DNA from: an uncultured Clostridia bacterium
GTDB taxonomy: Bacteria > Bacillota > Clostridia > TANB77 > CAG-465
DNA length: 64,000 nucleotides
Assembly: GCA_949106495.1 (NCBI GenBank)
Contig: CARYZD010000003.1
Coordinates: forward strand, 1-64,000
Direction: 5' to 3'
The notes beneath the pieces were generated by a model that saw nothing but the letters and a program-made list of their open reading frames with translations, was not told where the DNA came from and ran no database searches. Position numbers and translations under genes: made by a program. Within the stretch, counting starts at the first letter, position 1. Every line of letters begins with the position of its first letter. This document shows, piece after piece, positions 17,585 to 26,180 of the stretch.

Positions 17585-18820
17585 ATGGAAAAAGAAATGA
17601 CTCTTTATGAAGATCTTGAGTGGAGAGGTTTAATTAAAGATATAAGTAGTGAAGACTTAATTGAAAAACTTAATAAAGGTGGCATTACATTTTATTTAGG
17701 AACAGACCCTACTGCAGATAGTCTACACATTGGACACTATTCTACATTTCTTGTTGCAAAAAGACTTCAAAAAGCTGGACATACACCAATTCTATTAGTT
17801 GGTGGAGCTACAGGTCTTGTTGGAGATCCAAGAGGAACTGGAGAAAGAGAAAAAGCTGATGCAAAAGTCATTGAAAACAATTACACAAAATTAAAAGCTC
17901 AAGTTGAAAAATTATTTGATATTAAATGTGTAAATAACTATGATTGGTTTAAAGATGTTAATTACATAGACTTCTTAAGAGACTATGGTAAATATATAAA
18001 TGTAAACTATATGATTAACAAAGATTTAGTAAGAAGACAACTTGAAATTGGTATTTCATATGCCGAATTTTCATACATGCTAATTCAAGGTGTAGATTTT
18101 AAACATTTACATGATAATTATGGCGTTACTCTTCAAATTGGTGGTTCTGACCAATGGGGAAATCTTACAACTGGAATTGAAATAATCCGTAAATTAACAG
18201 GAGAAGAAGTTTACGCATTCTCTATTCCTCTTGCAACAGATTCACAAGGTAAGAAAATGGGCAAATCTGAAGGAAATGCTGTATGGCTAGATATTGAAAA
18301 AACTTCTGCCTATGAATTATATCAATACTTATTTAATCTTGAAGATTCAATGATGGAAGCATATTTAAAAAGATTTACTTTTCTTTCTAAAAATGAAATT
18401 GAAGAAATCATGACAAAACATAATGAAGCCCCAGAAAAAAGAATTGCTCAAGAAGCTTTAGCTCATGAAGTAATTAGAGATATTCATGGTGAAGAAGAAT
18501 ACCAAAAAGCAGTTGAAATATCTAGAGCACTATTTAGTGGAGATATTAAAAAAATACCATCAAATCAAATTGGTAAAATATTTAGTAAAGTTGACCATAT
18601 AGATATAACTGAAGAAAAAAATATTGTAGACTTTCTTGCAGATAATAAAATATGTTCAAGTAAAAGAGAAGCAAGAGAATTTGTTAATGCTGGAAGTATA
18701 ACATTAAATGGAGAAAAAGTAACTGACTTAGAAACATTAATATCTAAAGATATTGCACTAGATAATAAATATGTTGTTATTAGAAAAGGTAAGAAAAAAT
18801 ATTTCTTAGGTGAATTTTAA
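17585..18820 (+). CDS. tyrS: tyrosyl-tRNA synthetase
   Basis: 411 residues, class Ic aminoacyl-tRNA synthetase that charges tRNA-Tyr in the cytoplasm. It has HIGHYS at residues 48-53, GGSDQWGN in the active site, KMGKSEG as the KMSKS loop near residues 224-230, and a C-terminal S4 RNA-binding domain (SSKREAREFVNAGSITLNGE). The length is normal. Unlike many Firmicute tyrS genes there is no T-box upstream: the 190 bases before it contain no antiterminator motif. The stop overlaps the start of the PAQR-family gene by one base. Confidence 0.97.
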   Translation: MEKEMTLYEDLEWRGLIKDISSEDLIEKLNKGGITFYLGTDPTADSLHIGHYSTFLVAKRLQKAGHTPILLVGGATGLVGDPRGTGEREKADAKVIENNYTKLKAQVEKLFDIKCVNNYDWFKDVNYIDFLRDYGKYINVNYMINKDLVRRQLEIGISYAEFSYMLIQGVDFKHLHDNYGVTLQIGGSDQWGNLTTGIEIIRKLTGEEVYAFSIPLATDSQGKKMGKSEGNAVWLDIEKTSAYELYQYLFNLEDSMMEAYLKRFTFLSKNEIEEIMTKHNEAPEKRIAQEALAHEVIRDIHGEEEYQKAVEISRALFSGDIKKIPSNQIGKIFSKVDHIDITEEKNIVDFLADNKICSSKREAREFVNAGSITLNGEKVTDLETLISKDIALDNKYVVIRKGKKKYFLGEF

Positions 18821-19488
18821 TGACAAAAACAAAATTATACACATTAGGTGAAGAAATAACCAATTCCATAACTCATGGAATTGGTTCATTATTATCTATC
18901 GCAGCTTTAGTTTTAATGATAATTAAAGCTGCAATTTATAAAAGTGCACTAGACGTAGTTAGTGTAATAATATTTGGAATAAGCTTAATTATTCTATACA
19001 CAATGTCAACACTATATCATGCAATATCAAATGAAAAAGCTAAAAGTGTTTTTAAAATATTTGACCACTCAACAATTTATCTTTTAATAGCAGGTTCATA
19101 TACAGCATTTACTCTTATTGCACTAAGAAGTATTGACCCTACAAAAGCTTGGATTATTTTTTCAATTGTTTGGGGTATAGCAATACTTGGTACAATATCA
19201 TATGCTATATTTAAAAATAAATTTAAAGTATTAAATATAGTATCTTATGTAATTATGGGTTGGGTTATTGTACTTGCAATACCTGAAATTGTTGAATATT
19301 TTAAATTTAACGATGCATTAATTGGATTATATCTTCTTATTGCTGGTGGTATTTTATACACAGTTGGAATAATATTTTATGCATTACAAAAGAAAAACTA
19401 CAAATACTTCCACTGTATATGGCATGTATTTGTTCTACTTGGATCAATATGCCACTTTTTCTCTGTTTATTTATATGTTTTAAAATAA
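18820..19488 (+). CDS. hemolysin III / PAQR-family membrane protein
   Basis: 222 residues with seven predicted transmembrane helices. The PAQR/YqfA signatures are present: THGIGSLLSIAAL near the start, LYHAISNEKAKSVFKIFDHS, TIYLLIAGSYTAF, and HCIWHVFVLLGSICHFFS at the C-terminus, giving the metal-binding histidines. Bacterial members are linked to membrane fluidity and possibly to lipid hydrolase activity; the hemolysin name is historical. The ATG overlaps the tyrS stop (TAATG), so translation is coupled, although a functional link to tyrS is not apparent. Confidence 0.85.
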   Translation: MTKTKLYTLGEEITNSITHGIGSLLSIAALVLMIIKAAIYKSALDVVSVIIFGISLIILYTMSTLYHAISNEKAKSVFKIFDHSTIYLLIAGSYTAFTLIALRSIDPTKAWIIFSIVWGIAILGTISYAIFKNKFKVLNIVSYVIMGWVIVLAIPEIVEYFKFNDALIGLYLLIAGGILYTVGIIFYALQKKNYKYFHCIWHVFVLLGSICHFFSVYLYVLK

Positions 19489-19508
19489 CCTATTTAATAG
19501 GTTATTTT
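19482..19508 (+). terminator. terminator after the PAQR gene
   Basis: AAATAACCTATT / AATAGGTTATTTTT hairpin that starts within the last codons and ends in a T-run. Confidence 0.7.
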
Positions 19509-19559
19509 TAATATTGTACAAAAATTACCCATATTTGAAATTTTTTTGCTCAAAAAAAC

Positions 19560-19588
19560 TTTACTACTAAAATTATTTATGCTATAAT
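19560..19588 (+). promoter_or_regulatory. promoter of tRNA-Glu
   Basis: TTTACT (19560-19565), a 17-base spacer and TATAAT (19583-19588), 12 bases ahead of the tRNA 5' end. Confidence 0.6.
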
Positions 19589-19600
19589 AAATACTGTGAT

Positions 19601-19675
19601 GGCCCCTTGGTCAAGCGGTTAAGACGCGACCCTCTCAAGGTCGAATCATGGGTTCGATTCCCGTAGGGGTCACCA
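19601..19675 (+). tRNA. tRNA-Glu (anticodon CTC)
   Basis: Full cloverleaf: acceptor GGCCCCT/AGGGGTC, D-arm GTC...GAC with GG in the loop, anticodon loop CTCTCAA (anticodon CTC), T-arm with TTCGATT, discriminator A and an encoded CCA end. It reads GAG, the less used Glu codon in an AT-rich genome, so a separate TTC isoacceptor must exist elsewhere. Confidence 0.93.
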
Positions 19676-19680
19676 TCTCT

Positions 19681-19704
19681 AGCAGACAATAGTCTGCTTA
19701 TTTT
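19681..19704 (+). terminator. terminator after tRNA-Glu
   Basis: AGCAGAC / GTCTGCT stem followed by TATTTTTA. Confidence 0.75.
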
Positions 19705-19723
19705 TATATTAGGGAGTGTATTT

Positions 19724-20446
19724 ATGGAAAAATTTGTATGTACTAAAAATGTATCTTTATCTGATATAGGTCAAAACTTTAAAATCACTAATAGAGGATT
19801 TTTAAATATATTACAAGAGGCAGCAAATCTTGCTAGTAGCTCAGTAGGTCATGGTGTAGATGATATTGAAAGAACAGGTACAACATGGGTATTATTATAT
19901 TGGAGATTAAAAATAATTAATAGAGCAAAATATAATGATACTTTAACAATAAAAACATGGGCAAGTTTTGCTAGAAAAATATACTCAATTAGAAGTTTTG
20001 AAGTATACAACGAAAATAATGAACTTATTGCTGTTGCAGACTCTAAATGGGTATTTGTTGATGCAACTTCACATTCAATTTTAAAAATAAGTGATGATAT
20101 TATTAATACATATAGACCTATTAATGAAAAATTATTTGATAATGAATTAAAAGACAAATTTAAACTACCAGAAAATATATCTGAGAACTATTGTTATACA
20201 ACAATGAAAAGAGATTTAGATGCTAATCATCATGTAAATAATGTATCATTTTTAGATATAGCACTTGAAGCTTTACCAGATGATTTAATTAACAATGATT
20301 TCAAAAATATAAATATAGTCTATAAAAAAGAATTACATTATAAAGATACAGTATCTTGCTATTATAAAAATGAAGATAATAAACATTTTGTATATCTATA
20401 TACAAAAGAATCTAATACATTAAATGGTGTTGTTATATTTAAATAA
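19724..20446 (+). CDS. acyl-ACP thioesterase
   Basis: 240 residues, double hot-dog fold, cytoplasmic. It hydrolyses acyl-ACP to release free fatty acids. Family features: SDIGQNFKITNRGFLNILQE at the N-terminus of the first hot-dog, TTWVLLYWRLKI, WASFARKIYSIRSFEV, and the catalytic region DANHHVNNVSFLD with the Asn and His of the active site, about residues 166-178. The second hot-dog is short, and length is near the usual 240-250. RBS AGGGAG. It stands alone between tRNA-Glu and a converging carboxypeptidase gene. Confidence 0.88.
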   Translation: MEKFVCTKNVSLSDIGQNFKITNRGFLNILQEAANLASSSVGHGVDDIERTGTTWVLLYWRLKIINRAKYNDTLTIKTWASFARKIYSIRSFEVYNENNELIAVADSKWVFVDATSHSILKISDDIINTYRPINEKLFDNELKDKFKLPENISENYCYTTMKRDLDANHHVNNVSFLDIALEALPDDLINNDFKNINIVYKKELHYKDTVSCYYKNEDNKHFVYLYTKESNTLNGVVIFK

Positions 20447-20451
20447 CAATT

Positions 20452-20480
20452 AAGGAGAAAGTTTATTTTACTTTCTCCTT
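20452..20480. terminator. bidirectional terminator
   Basis: 11-bp stem AAGGAGAAAGT / ACTTTCTCCTT. It serves the thioesterase gene and overlaps the last codons of the converging D,D-carboxypeptidase gene. Confidence 0.8.
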
Positions 20481-21688
20481 CTTTTTAATGTTACTATAAG
20501 TGTTACAAATATAATAATAACTCCTGATATAATTATAATTCCAGTTTTATTTAAAATAATCCATTTTTTCAAACTGAATTGTAACTTTTCTTTTAATATT
20601 AAATCTATAGATTTTAAATATACATTTCCATAATATATATCTACCTTACCTATTTTCTCTCCCACTTTAGTTCCATATTCTATTTCATCTACTCCATCAT
20701 AAATTATATTAAGTTTTTCTTTATTAAATTCACTAATATATTTTAGTACTTCTTCATCTGAATAAAATGTAATATTATCTTGTTTGCAACAAATTGTATT
20801 AACTTTAACCAGTTCATCATTAATTTTTACAATTGGCTTTAATGAATATAGTTCTGAAATATATTCGTATAAACTTTCTGAATCAATTATATTATTAGGC
20901 TTTGATGAATACATAGAACTTCCAGTTACAACACAAATAAGTAATGTATTATCATCTAAAGAAAAACTAGCTAAACATTGCCCTGCATCCCCCGTTGTTC
21001 CTGTTTTTCCACCTATAATATAATCTAAAGTCATTCCATATCTCTTAGCTGCTTTATCTATTGTACTTCTTACTTTCAAATTACCATCACTTGTAGTATA
21101 GGAGTCCATACTCATTATTTCTTTTAAAGTATTATTTTGTATCGCATAATTAATAAGTTTTACAACATCTTCTATTGTTGAGTAATTATTTTCATCATCT
21201 AAACCTGTAGGGTTACTAAAACTTGTATTATTCATACCAATTTCTTTAGCTTTTTCATTCATTTTAGATATAAATGTATCATAATTTTCGCATACTGTGC
21301 TTGCTAAATACATAGCACTATCTGCACCTGATGGGACAAGCATTGTAGCAAGTAAATCATAATATGTTATTTTTTGATTATTATATATACCAGCAATTGC
21401 AAGCTCTGGATCTAAATTACTAGAAATAACATCATAATCTATTACTATTTCCTTATTTAAATCCTTAATGTTATCCACACAAACAACAGCAGTCATAACT
21501 TTGGTAATACTTGCAACAGAAATCTTTTCCTTCTCATTTTCACCATATAATAATTCCATAGTATCTGCATTATATATACCTATATTTGTTGATTGCATTA
21601 TTGGTAAATTTTTAGCATACACACTATTTTTTACAAATGTTAAAGTAAAAAATAATATTAACATTGTTTTATAAAATATTTTTTTCAT
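20468..21688 (-). CDS. D-alanyl-D-alanine carboxypeptidase (S11, DacF/DacB-like)
   Basis: 406 residues. An N-terminal signal peptide (residues 1-25, ending VYA) and a C-terminal transmembrane helix with a basic tail (about 378-406) place the enzyme on the outer face of the membrane. Serine active-site motifs: SITK with Ser60 and Lys63, SGAD as the second motif (usually SGN), and KTGTTG. A C-terminal PBP5-type beta domain follows. It trims the terminal D-Ala from peptidoglycan stem peptides; related DacF and DacB proteins work in spore cortex formation. The SGN to SGA change is a known variation in S11 enzymes but worth noting. Confidence 0.88.
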   Translation of the reverse strand: MKKIFYKTMLILFFTLTFVKNSVYAKNLPIMQSTNIGIYNADTMELLYGENEKEKISVASITKVMTAVVCVDNIKDLNKEIVIDYDVISSNLDPELAIAGIYNNQKITYYDLLATMLVPSGADSAMYLASTVCENYDTFISKMNEKAKEIGMNNTSFSNPTGLDDENNYSTIEDVVKLINYAIQNNTLKEIMSMDSYTTSDGNLKVRSTIDKAAKRYGMTLDYIIGGKTGTTGDAGQCLASFSLDDNTLLICVVTGSSMYSSKPNNIIDSESLYEYISELYSLKPIVKINDELVKVNTICCKQDNITFYSDEEVLKYISEFNKEKLNIIYDGVDEIEYGTKVGEKIGKVDIYYGNVYLKSIDLILKEKLQFSLKKWIILNKTGIIIISGVIIIFVTLIVTLKRRRK

Positions 21689-21774
21689 AATAAAATTTTA
21701 ATTCAAAATAATATTTTTTTCAATATAATGTATACTTATTTATTATTTACTTACAATATTTTTAGGTGATTATT

Positions 21775-22029
21775 ATGATTCAAATAATTCATAGATATGA
21801 GATGCGTGATGGAATTCCACAAATAGTAATATATGCTTATACACCAGTAGACTACGAATTTGCTACTGATTTTGGTACAATAAAATCTAATGCAATAAAC
21901 ACTGTAAATAAGATTCGAGAATATGTTGAAGATAATTTTATTAATACACCAAACGCAATGGCTATGTTAATAATAAATGGTGTTATAATTGGAAGTATTA
22001 CTGTTTCAAATATAATAAGTAAACTATAA
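21775..22029 (+). CDS. small protein of unknown function
   Basis: 84 residues, not recognised. It starts MIQIIHRYEMRDGIPQIVIY, has alternating beta and helix pattern, a central helix (NAINTVNKIREYVEDNF), and a hydrophobic C-terminal part ending in a probable short helix. No signal peptide. The start is the ATG at 21775 following AGGTGAT; the in-frame GTG at 21766 overlaps this RBS. It is a single-gene unit with a shared terminator. Confidence 0.6.
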   Translation: MIQIIHRYEMRDGIPQIVIYAYTPVDYEFATDFGTIKSNAINTVNKIREYVEDNFINTPNAMAMLIINGVIIGSITVSNIISKL

Positions 22030-22030
22030 A

Positions 22031-22056
22031 AGCAGATAGAGTTTATTCTATCTGCT
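22031..22056. terminator. bidirectional terminator
   Basis: 10-bp stem AGCAGATAGA / TCTATCTGCT between converging genes. Confidence 0.8.
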
Positions 22057-22063
22057 TATTATA

Positions 22064-23056
22064 TTATTCAACGAAATTTTCACAATCTCCTGTTTCAAAG
22101 AAAGCTTTTACATTATCCATTGATACTTGACCAATTTTATTTAACGCCTCTTTAGTAAAGAATGCTTGATGTGATGTTATAACCACATTTGGCATAGATA
22201 ATAATATAGATAATTCCGGACTTCTATAATATGAATTAGACATATCATTTAAGAAGAAATCTCCTTCATCATCAAAAACATCTAGACCTACTCCACCAAT
22301 TTTACCACTACTTAATGCTTTTATTAAATCATTACTATTAATTAATTTTCCTCTACTTGTATTAATAATAACTACTCCATCTTTCATTTTATTCATTGAT
22401 TCTTTATTAAGCATATTTTCATTTTCTTTAGTAAGTGGGCAATGTAGTGAAATAATATCTGAATTTTTATATAATTCATCTAGTTCTACATATTTAAATC
22501 CAATTTCCTCTGCTGCTTTTTCATCTTTATATACATCATATGCTAAAACTTCTGTTCCAAATCCTTTCATAATTTGGATAAATACTTTACCTATTTTACC
22601 AGTTCCAATAACACCGATTGTTTTTCCATGAATATCAAAACCTAATAATCCGTTTAGTGTAAAGTTATATTTTTTAGTTCTTTGATAAGATTTATATGTC
22701 TTTCTATCAAGACTTAGTAATAATGCTACTGCATGTTCTGCAACTGCATATGGTGAATATGCAGGTACTCTAACTACCTTTAAACCTTCTGGTAAATTTG
22801 CAATATCAACATTATTAAATCCAGCACAACGTAAAACTATTAATTTAACTCCACACTCTTTTAATTTTTCTAAAGTTTCTTTATCTGCAATATCATTTAC
22901 AAATATACATACTGCATCATATCCTACTGCAAGTGGAGCTGTTTCATTATTTAACTTGCTCTCTAAATACTTAATTTCAAATCCATATTCCTTATTATAT
23001 TCATCAAATAATTCTTTATCATATGGTTTTGTATCATAAAATAAAATTTTAACCAT
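22064..23056 (-). CDS. ldhA: D-lactate dehydrogenase (2-hydroxyacid dehydrogenase family)
   Basis: 330 residues, cytoplasmic. It reduces pyruvate to D-lactate with NADH, a fermentative sink for reducing power. The Rossmann motif GVIGTGKIGKV, the catalytic Arg in IINTSRGKLI, the Glu region GLDVFDDEGDFF and the catalytic His in ITSHQAFFT are all present and in D-LDH form (the DEGDFF insertion and YYRSPEL stretch are typical). The start is the ATG at 23056, placed by AGGAGG; the reading frame is open further upstream to 23131 but lacks an RBS there. Monocistronic. Confidence 0.9.
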   Translation of the reverse strand: MVKILFYDTKPYDKELFDEYNKEYGFEIKYLESKLNNETAPLAVGYDAVCIFVNDIADKETLEKLKECGVKLIVLRCAGFNNVDIANLPEGLKVVRVPAYSPYAVAEHAVALLLSLDRKTYKSYQRTKKYNFTLNGLLGFDIHGKTIGVIGTGKIGKVFIQIMKGFGTEVLAYDVYKDEKAAEEIGFKYVELDELYKNSDIISLHCPLTKENENMLNKESMNKMKDGVVIINTSRGKLINSNDLIKALSSGKIGGVGLDVFDDEGDFFLNDMSNSYYRSPELSILLSMPNVVITSHQAFFTKEALNKIGQVSMDNVKAFFETGDCENFVE

Positions 23057-23214
23057 AACAATTCCTCCTGTCGAATTTTTGCCAAAAGATATTATAGCAC
23101 TTTTTTTCTTGTTATACAATATTTTGTACATCTAAAAGATAAAAAATACGTATTTTTCCTATTTAATTGTATATCATATTTATATGTGATATAATTTTTA
23201 CTAGTGAGGAGATT

Positions 23215-23763
23215 ATGAGAAAAAGGAATATAGAAAAAGAGTTATCATTTACTTTATCTGAAATTGAAAATGATAAAGAATATTTAGAATATGTTGCAGA
23301 TTTATTAAATAGTGAAATAGTAAAATCTATGGATAAATATATACAACATGGAACAACTACAACATTAGAACATTGTATAAATGTATCATATATTAGCTAT
23401 AAACTAGCTAAAAAATTCCATCTTGATGCAAAATCTACTGCAAGAGCTGGACTACTTCATGATTTATTTTTATATGATTGGCATAAAGTAATAGAAAAAA
23501 AGCCACTATTTAAAAAACATGGATTTACTCATCCATTTGTTGCACTAGAAAATGCAAAAAAATATTTTAAATTAAATGAAATTGAAACAGATATAATTGC
23601 AAAACATATGTGGCCACTTACCTTTAGACATGTCCCAAAGTATAAGGAAAGTCTAATTGTAACATCTGTAGATAAATATTGTTCAACTAAAGAAACTTTT
23701 GAACCACTAATATATAAAATTCAAAATAAAAATGTTCAAACAAAGGAAAATTATTTACACTAA
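23215..23763 (+). CDS. HD-domain phosphohydrolase-like protein
   Basis: 182 residues, cytoplasmic. HD superfamily metal-site residues are visible: LEHCINVSYISYKLAKKF (first His), GLLHDLFLYDWH (HD pair), and a later His in HPFVALENAKKYF and IAKHMWPLT. It resembles the HD proteins annotated as hydrolases of unknown substrate in Clostridia. The start at 23215 follows GAGGAGAT; the frame is open to 23167 but without an RBS. It stands five bases before the promoter of the first tRNA-Leu. A second, unrelated-looking HD protein precedes the second tRNA-Leu. Confidence 0.75.
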   Translation: MRKRNIEKELSFTLSEIENDKEYLEYVADLLNSEIVKSMDKYIQHGTTTTLEHCINVSYISYKLAKKFHLDAKSTARAGLLHDLFLYDWHKVIEKKPLFKKHGFTHPFVALENAKKYFKLNEIETDIIAKHMWPLTFRHVPKYKESLIVTSVDKYCSTKETFEPLIYKIQNKNVQTKENYLH

Positions 23764-23767
23764 GCTA

Positions 23768-23796
23768 TTGACATTTAAATACAAAAATGTTAAAAT
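23768..23796 (+). promoter_or_regulatory. promoter of tRNA-Leu copy 1
   Basis: TTGACA (23768-23773), 17 bases, TAAAAT (23791-23796), 15 bases ahead of the tRNA. Confidence 0.8.
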
Positions 23797-23811
23797 AGAT
23801 ACTGTTCTGAT

Positions 23812-23900
23812 GGGAGTGTGGCGGAACTGGCAGACGCACAGGACTTAAAATCCTGCGAGGGTTAAACCTCGTACCGGTTCGATTCCGGTCATTCCCACCA
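23812..23900 (+). tRNA. tRNA-Leu (anticodon TAA), copy 1
   Basis: Class II tRNA with long variable arm (GCGAGGGTTAAACCTCGT), anticodon loop CTTAAAA (TAA), T-arm with TTCGATT and encoded CCA. The 89 bases are identical to the copy at 27581-27669. Confidence 0.95.
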
Positions 23901-23908
23901 AGCAATTT

Positions 23909-23975
23909 AATCCTATATTCATTAGAATATAGGATTTTTTTATTTAAGGTTGCATTTAATTGCAGCCTTTTTGTT
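23909..23975 (+). terminator. two terminators after tRNA-Leu copy 1
   Basis: AATCCTATATTC / GAATATAGGATT with T-run (23909-23940), followed by AGGTTGCA / TGCAGCCT with T-run (23947-23975). The first resembles the terminator after copy 2. Confidence 0.8.
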
Positions 23976-24091
23976 TTTATGTAAAATTTTATACTTATTC
24001 TCTTTTATTTTATATAAAACTATGTTATAATAAGCAACGTACAAAAGAATATATACTTTATGGTTAATATTTATAAAGGAGGTAATTTAAT

Positions 24092-24463
24092 ATGAATGAA
24101 GCTATTACGAGTAATAACATAAATAATAATAATCTTATAATTAAAGGTGTAATTAAAAAAATTGAATTACACACATATGATAAAAAAGATATTTGGTATC
24201 CACTTATATTTAAAGAGTATTATAAAATTGCAAATTTTACAGAAAGAAAAAAATTAAATACAATAAACAGATTATTTCAATCTAAAAAAACTAATAAAAT
24301 AACTGAATATGATTTTAATATAGAAGAAACAGATGATTTATTTGTCTTTCTTGATATAAATGATAAATCAAAAGACATTTTTAAAATTGGTAATAAAATA
24401 ACAATAGAAATATATGAAAAAGACTTTTGCTATACTGTTAAATCTGTAAGTCTTAATCAGTAA
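24092..24463 (+). CDS. small protein of unknown function
   Basis: 123 residues, not recognised. Asn-rich N-terminus, then alternating strands (LIIKGVIKKIELH, YDFNIEETDDLFVFLDI) and the C-terminal phrase IGNKITIEIYEKDFCYTVKSV, which suggests a small beta-barrel. A similar plan is seen in the next gene and in the 37337-37711 protein. RBS AAAGGAGG. It and the next gene (12 bases away) make a two-gene unit in the accessory zone after tRNA-Leu. Confidence 0.6.
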   Translation: MNEAITSNNINNNNLIIKGVIKKIELHTYDKKDIWYPLIFKEYYKIANFTERKKLNTINRLFQSKKTNKITEYDFNIEETDDLFVFLDINDKSKDIFKIGNKITIEIYEKDFCYTVKSVSLNQ

Positions 24464-24489
24464 AATAATATAATATGGAGGTAGTTAAC

Positions 24490-24768
24490 ATGTGTATTGA
24501 AATGCTAACTAGAAAATTTTATAAGCAAAAGAAATATAAGGATTATCCAATAGTGACAAAAACAAGTATTACTGGAAAAATATCTATGATGTCATCTTCA
24601 CTAGAAAATGGTAAAATTGCTTATTTGTTTATGATAAAAGGACTTAAAAGAATATTTGTATACTATACAGATAATTATGAACAAATATTTAAAACTAATG
24701 ATATAGTTTCTATAGATAACTATACTAAAGGAAATATATATTTAGTTGAATCAATTAAAAAAATATAA
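24490..24768 (+). CDS. small OB-like protein of unknown function
   Basis: 92 residues, not recognised. The core runs ITGKISMMSSSL, AYLFMIKGLKRIFVYY, TNDIVSIDNY, NIYLVESI, a five-strand pattern like an OB-type barrel. The same core pattern appears in the protein at 37337. Start at 24490, eight bases after GGAGG; the ATG at 24475 overlaps the RBS. Confidence 0.6.
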   Translation: MCIEMLTRKFYKQKKYKDYPIVTKTSITGKISMMSSSLENGKIAYLFMIKGLKRIFVYYTDNYEQIFKTNDIVSIDNYTKGNIYLVESIKKI

Positions 24769-24773
24769 AAATT

Positions 24774-24840
24774 AAAAGAAATGTATAATTGAAGTATCCA
24801 ACATTTGGGGTGCACTTCAAATTTTATACATTTCTTTTTT
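24774..24840. terminator. bidirectional terminator
   Basis: Outer stem AAAAGAAATGTATAA / TTATACATTTCTTTT with an inner TTGAAGT / ACTTCAA helix, between converging genes. Confidence 0.75.
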
Positions 24841-24845
24841 ATCTG

Positions 24846-26072
24846 TTATATTCTAAGTTTTTCTCCAACATATATTAAATTTGGATTTTGTATATCATTT
24901 AATCTTACTAGTTCATTTACAGTTGTTCCATATCTTTGAGCAATACCAGATAAGGTGTCTCCTTGTCTAATTAAATATATTATATTTCCTGTTGCATGAA
25001 CATTATATCTTACAGTTTCAATTCTTAATACTTGCCCTACATAAATAATATTAGGATTACTAATACCATTTTCTAAAGCTATACTTTGAACAGTAACATT
25101 ATATTTATTTGCTATTTCAGATAAAGTATCTCCACTTCTTACAGTATAATACATTGTACTGCTATTTTCATTTCCTTGTACATTTTCAGTTGTTCTAATT
25201 GTTAATCTTTGACCAACATATATTAAATTTGGGTTTTGTATATTATTTAAACGTACTATACTTTCTACAGTTGTTCCATATTTATATGCAAGTTCTGCAA
25301 GTGTATCTCCAGCAACAACTGTTATAGTAACATCCGTTCCACCATTTTGCGGTAAAACGTTATTTCCGCCACTAGATATAGCATCATTATTATCTAAGAA
25401 TATATCCTCTGTAAATCTATCTAAATCTACATAGCCATTTATTCCAGAAATTCTTCCAGTATCTGAATACTGAAATCCTGTCCATGAACTCCAATTACGA
25501 TATAATTCTGGTTCATTTACACCATATTCTGCAATCCATAAAGGATAAGAAGATAGTGAAGAATCAAAAACATTCCCTGCATTATATGCATCACTATAAA
25601 CTATAGCTCTTTTTCCTGTTACTTCTTCTAGTCTTTCTAAAAAAGCTCTAGATATTGCATTTACTTCATAACTTGCAAGTCCTCCAAAATATTCAAAATC
25701 CATTGCAAGTAAACAATCTGGTGAGGTTCCATTTATTACAGATGCAAAGTAATCTGCTTCAATTACAGCTTCTGAAGGACTTCTAGAAGTCACATAATGA
25801 TAAAACCCAACTTTAAGCCCAGCTGCTTTTGCATTATTATAGTTTTCTCTAAAATATGGATCAATAAAATTTGTACCTTCACTTGTTCTAATATATACAA
25901 TTTCAATACCACTATCTCTTACAAGATTATAATTTACATATCCTTGATATTCACTAACATCAATTCCATTATATATTGTTTCACTTGATGGTGGCAATGC
26001 ATATACTACACTTACAATCATTTGTATTATAAATACTAACATTATTGTAAAAATACATTTTAACTTTTTCAA
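24846..26072 (-). CDS. GH25 muramidase with three LysM domains
   Basis: 408 residues, secreted (signal peptide 1-25, ending VYA). Residues about 32-215 are a glycoside hydrolase family 25 lysozyme: GIDVSEYQGYVN, IRTSEGTNFIDPYF, FYHYVTSRS, LAMDFEYFGG (the catalytic Asp/Glu pair) and PLWIAEYG. Then three LysM domains (about 250-293, 307-350 and 365-408), each with VxxGDTLxxLAxxYGTTV and NPNLIYVGQxLxI, for peptidoglycan binding. It cuts the glycan strand between MurNAc and GlcNAc and may serve in spore or wall lysis. The start is TTG at 26072 after AAGGAGG. There is a small inverted repeat GATAGTAAGCTATC just upstream. Confidence 0.9.
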   Translation of the reverse strand: MKKLKCIFTIMLVFIIQMIVSVVYALPPSSETIYNGIDVSEYQGYVNYNLVRDSGIEIVYIRTSEGTNFIDPYFRENYNNAKAAGLKVGFYHYVTSRSPSEAVIEADYFASVINGTSPDCLLAMDFEYFGGLASYEVNAISRAFLERLEEVTGKRAIVYSDAYNAGNVFDSSLSSYPLWIAEYGVNEPELYRNWSSWTGFQYSDTGRISGINGYVDLDRFTEDIFLDNNDAISSGGNNVLPQNGGTDVTITVVAGDTLAELAYKYGTTVESIVRLNNIQNPNLIYVGQRLTIRTTENVQGNENSSTMYYTVRSGDTLSEIANKYNVTVQSIALENGISNPNIIYVGQVLRIETVRYNVHATGNIIYLIRQGDTLSGIAQRYGTTVNELVRLNDIQNPNLIYVGEKLRI

Positions 26073-26130
26073 TATTTGCCTCCTTAGATAGTAAGCTATC
26101 TTATATATACTATGAAAACAAGATTTTATT

Positions 26131-26168
26131 GTGAAAAAAAAGAAAGTGAACTAAAAAGTTCACTTTCA
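26131..26168 (-). terminator. terminator of the Panacea-like gene
   Basis: Minus-strand stem GAAAGTGAACT / AGTTCACTTTC followed by nine Ts. Confidence 0.85.
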
Positions 26169-26180
26169 AATCTATATTAA

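Noticed and set aside
17395..17585. T-box ahead of tyrS
   Set aside because: No T-box sequence or terminator is found in this gap.
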